Both the position numbers and the translations under genes were made by a program. Below, in pieces: positions 59,715-64,000 of a stretch of 64,000 nucleotides of DNA. The stretch spans positions 1 through 64,000 of the forward strand of contig MU119451.1 of assembly GCA_014904845.1 (NCBI GenBank), written 5' to 3'. This DNA comes from Acephala macrosclerotiorum (Eukaryota; Ascomycota; Leotiomycetes; Helotiales; Mollisiaceae). Positions within the stretch are counted from its first letter, which is position 1; each line of letters opens with the position of its first letter. Under the pieces are notes generated by a model. That model saw only the letters and a list, made by a program, of their open reading frames with translations. It made no database searches and was not told the origin of the DNA.

Positions 59715-61697
59715 ATGGACGGGTCGAGTTGCGACGACGCGCTTGACTGGCCGGTTCTGCTCCCGGATGATACATTCTATCCATGGGAAGGTATTGACTT
59801 TGATGCTGACTTCCTAACGGCCTCTGGCGAGGATTTTGATTTCTTATTTCCAAGGTGTGACACTCCAGATGGCGATGAACTTTACAAATCTGCACCTTCA
59901 TCCCTTGGAGAAAACAACGAACCTATACCTACCATAGTATCTCGCCAATTCGAAGTCTCCGATACGTCGGATTTTGATGGCATAGTTCTGACTCCCATAT
60001 CACCTACAGAAGCTGCCGAAGAGGGGAAGAGAGTTTCCTATTCGGCATCTGCCTTCGCTACCAAAGATCTGCTTTATCCCTCCATGTATTTTGAGGATGA
60101 GGAACACCATTGCAAACCAAAGAAACGGAAGTGGGAAGAATCAGTCATTATCTTCTCCTCTGAACCCAACGGAACCACACAATTACGGAAGAGAAATGCT
60201 TTCGATGATGCGCGTCGAAGAGAAGTAGCTTTAAATCGACGGGTCGGAGCTTGTGTTCAATGTAAACTCCGCAGAGCACGTGTGGGTCTCCTTCAACTGA
60301 TTTCCCTTCAGATGGATCTAACATTTCACAGTGCAACTTTGGGATCCCTTGCAACGCGTGTACGAAGCGAGCAGGAAACCTGGCACAGGAACTTTGCACT
60401 CGGCAGGGTCTAGTCGCTGCTCGGTTTAACAATGTTGGTATGTAATACACAGTCGCTCCTTTAGAAGTTTCTTTACTTATATGGTGACACCGCAGATTTA
60501 CTTGGAATCACGCATTATAAGAATTTCCTTGGGCAGCAATGTCGAGCGCTACTCAAGGGGACTTCCAGAGAAATGTACCTGTTCTGGCCCAACTGTTGTA
60601 CCCCCTACAGTTCTGCCCAGCCTTTAATCAAATTATGCATTCAGGACTTTACCGAAAGTCCAGCTGCAGATAAAGTCACTGAGCCAACGCAAACCTTTTT
60701 ATATCGAAGATACACAGACTGTATAATCACCACAGCTCCGGACAGAGCGTGGGCCATCGTTTCTGATAGCTTGCCGTCTCTTGAGCAGCTCACAGGTTGC
60801 TGCATAGACTCAGATCACTGCTGTAATGCCGGTCCATTTGCCAGATTACACAAGACCTTTGGGAAATTTGGGGCACGGTATTGCCAAGAAGGGACAAACT
60901 TACCACTTGTAAGAAACGAAAGCCTCTCTTTCCAGTACTTAACTGACCTTGAAATTCTTGAACAGCAAGACTTGATGAGAAAAGTCTTGCACATGAAGAG
61001 AACGTTCTCCATTTTCCGAAGAGCTGCGTGTCTCAAGGATTCCGCCGAAGCTACGGAATCTGAATTTGTTGGAACTTGGATAAAGGCGCAACTAAAGCAT
61101 CATATTGCCATTGGCATCATGGAACTGGAGGCTGAAATCTTCGATGAACTCGACAGGCTCTTGTATGGCCCTGACGGGATCGGCAAGCGTAATCCACTAG
61201 CAACGTGGGTATGTTTATGGACTCTTGTATTAGCATACAAGGAGCAGATGGCTTTCATCTACTTCCATTATCGCAACGAGCCGGCTCGTGGGTTACCTCC
61301 AAAGCAAACACGACAGTACTGACAGTGACCAGAATTACAAACCCTCTACGGCTGTGCGAAGCACATATACAATACACTCACTTCAATTTATGCTGCTTTA
61401 TACAAGACAACTTCCCCTCTCACTCTCGATTGGAGGAAGGAAGAGATCTCGTCGGAGATGCTTGGTGGAGACTCTGAGCTTATCAGATTATTTTATAATA
61501 TCAAAACGGAGATGTACTGGTTCCGTAAGTTTATTATCTTTGACACGACTTCTAAAAAATTCCTCTAATTATTTTTAGACGCTAAAAGAGATCAATTATT
61601 CCCGGAAGATGCACTTTTCAAGAGCCTGATCGTGGAGAATGAGAGTAAGCTTTTGGAGTCACATAAGAAAATCGCCAAGAAGCAAGGGATTCTTTGA
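59715..61697 (+). CDS. Zn2Cys6 fungal transcription factor
   Basis: Five exons (59715-60281, 60332-60437, 60496-61287, 61333-61524, 61579-61697) with introns of 50, 58, 45 and 54 bp encode 591 residues. The first intron falls inside the zinc cluster; after splicing the cysteines are C180, C183, C190, C196, C199 and C211, giving C-x2-C-x6-C-x5-C-x2-C-x11-C. The join was chosen because only GCACGT|GTGGGT...CACAG|TGC gives the canonical x6. The N-terminal ~130 residues are acidic (DFDADFLTASGEDFDFLF), resembling an activation domain, followed by a basic KPKKRKW nuclear-signal candidate. The finger therefore lies centrally, not at the N-terminus. The C-terminal ~380 residues are helical with no clear fungal-specific middle domain. 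Targets are unknown, and no adjacent biosynthetic cluster suggests one. Confidence 0.85.
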
Positions 61698-61738
61698 TTA
61701 CTCTTGTCATGGATCAGAATTGTTTGAGAGCAATTTTT

Positions 61739-62095
61739 CCTTCATTCTTGAAGTATGCCTTTGACGATAGTTAAAGGTTTCTTGCTAGGGGAAAAAAAGT
61801 CCACGTAGAGTTTACGTAATAAAACGTGATATTTAGGTCACGTTTTTGCGCCAAGGTTTTGCCAAGAAACGCCAAAATGTGTCGCTTTTAGCATTTAACG
61901 CTCCCGTAGTTTAGAGCTCTCTATAAAGCTCCCCGTAGAGCAGCTTTAGCCCCACGTAGGGGGAGTTGTAGGGGGGGAACGCCTTTACTCGCGCCGGCGG
62001 AGCCGGTGCAAATAAAAAATCTATATATTAAAAGTTTTATAATAAATTCAAGTCGTCAAAGGCAAGGCATGGCGCGACCTTCATTCTTGAAGTAT
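61739..62095. mobile_element. Insertion-like segment between 18-bp direct repeats
   Basis: CCTTCATTCTTGAAGTAT occurs at 61739-61756 and again at 62078-62095. Just inside, GCCTTTGACGA (61757-61767) is inverted as TCGTCAAAGGC (62053-62063). The interior has GC-rich hairpin-like stretches (CGCCGGCGGAGCCGGTG near 61,995) followed by an AT-rich tail. This could be an inserted small element with a long target duplication, or a duplicated flank. It has no coding capacity. Confidence 0.45.
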
Positions 62096-62400
62096 ACTTT
62101 CTAATGAAGCAAATTCCCTCGACATGAAAAGGTTTTATGGATCACGTGATTGAATTTCTGCAGCCGATGTTTGGTCAAGTATGAGCCCAAGAGGGAATAG
62201 GGGCTAGACCTCATAGTGGATGACATGACCGAATCGGGTCAATCTGATCTCCGAAGGTCATATGTGACATAGCGTTATGAGGTACTTGCAAGGCATACCT
62301 AAACTTCAACTAAGATCACCTGACATCACAGCCCCCGATTTCCAAATCTGTCCTAACGCATTTTCAATGAGGCTTGAACCTTCGATATGTGGAGATTATC

Positions 62401-62445
62401 AGCGAGGTCGAGGTCAGCGAGGTCGAGGTAAGCGAAGTCGAGGTT
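62401..62445. repeat. 15-bp minisatellite, three copies
   Basis: Three consecutive copies of AGCGAGGTCGAGGT[CAT], the last with a single G-to-A change (AGCGAAGTCGAGGTT). Confidence 0.85.
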
Positions 62446-63073
62446 GACGAATTAGAGGAGTGAGAGACATGAGGGAATTCCTGATTTTATATATGGGACA
62501 TTGAAGAGAACCAACCAATAGCGACAGGAATCGAGAGTTCATGTCTCCATCACCTTCAAAAGAATTCTGTTCTCTTCGCCTAATGCACCAAATCTCGAGC
62601 ATGCCAAATAGTAACAGCTGAAAGTACCAAAGACTGTGGGACATTTGACAGCCGAAGTACGTATCATCCACTTGCATCTCATCAGGGGTAGCGAAGCCCC
62701 TGAGCTTCGGCTTGCCGAGACGCGGCCGTGTAGTCCGCCTCGGACTCTGAATTGCACCGCGGTAAGCCAACTGCATACAGAGCTCGTACAACTTTACCTA
62801 ACACCGATTAGCTCTGGAGACAATTGGATATCGGTCTTCACTTTTCAAGGATTGAGAAGGGAGAAATGACGATGGGAGGGTTCAGCCACAATGCGTGCAG
62901 ACGCGTGCAGTGCTGCCTCGTTTTCTCCGCCGAGATCTCGGGCGTGTTGAACAATAAAAAGAACATACGACGCTCACCCTTCAACATCTCCAGCAGCTCG
63001 AGAATTAGAATTAATCGACAGCAACAACTGATCTTCCAGCACAAACCCATTACATCTCTGCCAAGCTTACAAC

Positions 63074-64000
63074 ATGGTCGCCCTTGACGTGGTCCACGCG
63101 AGCAATGCAAGGCTGAAAGAGCTTGGACCCGGCCTCGTCGCGTTATTTGGTAGGTTACGTCCCAGAAAGCGACCTCCGATCGAAGACTAACTGTTACAGT
63201 TGGCGGAACAAGCGGTATCGGCGAATTTACCCTCAAGGCTTTCGTAAAGAACACAATCTCCCCTCGCGTCTACCTGGTTGGAAGGAACGCATCTGCCGCA
63301 GACCGAATCATCGAGGAATGCCACGGATTGAACAAAGATGGGAAGGTCGAATTCATAAAGGCAGATGTAACGGAGTTGGCAGAGGTTGATAGAGTCTGCA
63401 AGGAAATCCAGAAGAAGGAGAAGAGCATCAATCTGCTGCTGCAGACTCAGGGAAATTTGAATTTGAGGGGCAGAGATGGTATGCTGGCAGATGTTCGTGT
63501 CATTCTCGCGGGTTACTGACTTGGTCGACAGAATCCTCAGAGGGCCTCGATCGAAAGTTCACGTTGAACTATTATTCTCGAATGCGCTTCATCTCAAATC
63601 TCCTCCCTCTCCTCCAAACAGCAAGCACCGCTCCTCCGAACTTTGCGCGTTCCGTCAGTGTCCTTGGTGCTGGCAACGAGGGAGAAATCAACTTCGACGA
63701 TATTGAGCTCAAACACACATTCAATGGGATGCGATGTGCAAATCATACCATCACCATGAATTCGTTAGTGGCTGGAGAGTTCGCTACCAAGAATCCAAAC
63801 ATCAGCTTCTTGCATACCTTCCCATCAGTTGTCAACACTGGCGCTGCGCGAGAGCTCCCTTGGTGGGCTCGTGGGACCATCAAGGTGTTGACGCCGTTTC
63901 TCAAGCCCTTCATGGTTGGCGCAGACGAGACGGGGCAGAGACAGTTGTTCCATGCTACCAGTGGCATGTATCCGCCTGTGAAGCCTGTTGCTGGCTCGCC
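63074..64000 (+). CDS. SDR-like oxidoreductase, 3' end beyond the window
   Basis: A short-chain dehydrogenase/reductase-fold protein. Exons 63074-63149, 63200-63478 and 63532 to the window edge, with introns of 50 and 53 bp, are in one frame, and the gene continues past 64000. The nucleotide-binding glycine motif is VGGTSGIGE (from residue 26; its Val codon is completed by the first splice), followed by VYLVGRN and FIKADVTEL. The usual NNAG block is replaced by LLLQTQGN. Where classical SDRs have the catalytic YxxxK, this one reads NGMRCANHTITMNSLVAGEF, with no obvious Tyr/Lys pair, so activity may be altered. The motif FPSVVNTG occupies the usual PGxVxT position. Related fungal proteins are often annotated only as NAD(P)-binding or short-chain dehydrogenase, and the substrate is unknown. 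Confidence 0.85.

Larger units (their letters stand above)
61698..63073. other. Spacer with insertion-like segment and minisatellite
   Basis: It includes the factor's 3' region, a ~340-bp segment between 18-bp direct repeats, and a 15-bp minisatellite. A 125-codon minus-strand frame (62414-62791) overlaps the minisatellite and has no motif. Pyrimidine-rich sequence before 63,074 should be the promoter of the SDR-like gene. Confidence 0.5.

Noticed and set aside
62414..62791. 125-codon minus-strand frame
   Set aside because: It runs through the 15-bp minisatellite, has no domain and no splice or promoter support.
1..64000. CRISPR arrays, bacterial operons or a secondary-metabolite cluster
   Set aside because: The DNA is fungal nuclear in character; no spaced direct repeats of CRISPR type, and no PKS, NRPS or terpene synthase genes beside the Zn2Cys6 factor or the SDR.

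Overview
This window looks like nuclear DNA of a filamentous ascomycete (Pezizomycotina; Leotiomycetes is only a guess). The genes carry short introns of about 45-139 nt, mostly about 50, with GT-AG ends and CTAAC/CTGAC-like branch points. The gene content fits: a HET-domain protein, a Zn2Cys6 factor, a carnitine carrier, GPI8 and Listerin. Long stretches of extreme AT-richness have the look of repeat-induced point mutation (RIP): nearly all C has become T on both strands, and most surviving C lies in CpG.

Layout. Positions 1-10,950 are a gene-free AT-rich isochore. Inside it a more strongly mutated block (about 4.2-9.7 kb) is bounded by a 69-bp inverted repeat and carries a normal-composition island (5.93-6.86 kb) that looks like a mitochondrial insertion. 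From 11.8 to 23.9 kb lie a mitochondrial acylcarnitine carrier (minus) and a giant 3272-residue intronless repeat protein (plus). From 23.9 to 29.8 kb no intact gene is seen; a decayed gene here is split by a 1369-bp RIPed hAT-like element with 8-bp target duplications. From 29.8 to 51.4 kb is a gene-rich segment: an RRM protein with internal repeats, a 2EXR-like protein, the GPI8 transamidase subunit, a histidine-phosphatase protein, Listerin (four exons) and a 1155-residue protein with ten ~32-residue repeats. From 51.4 to 56.4 kb are gene remnants, including part of an RRM gene, and a second small AT-rich element with inverted ends. From 56.4 to 64 kb are a HET-domain protein, a Zn2Cys6 regulator, a 340-bp insertion-like segment between 18-bp direct repeats, and an SDR-like gene cut by the window edge.

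The genes do not form an obvious pathway or biosynthetic cluster. Housekeeping genes (carrier, GPI8, Listerin) are interleaved with lineage-type genes, and the HET gene lies beside a RIPed insertion. Two divergent pairs share upstream regions: GPI8/histidine phosphatase (346 bp) and Listerin/1155-residue protein (1259 bp). The most unusual material is the mutation pattern and nested structure of the AT-rich block, the gene split by the hAT-like element, and two uncharacterised repeat proteins. All exon limits are read by eye from splice signals and frame, without transcripts.
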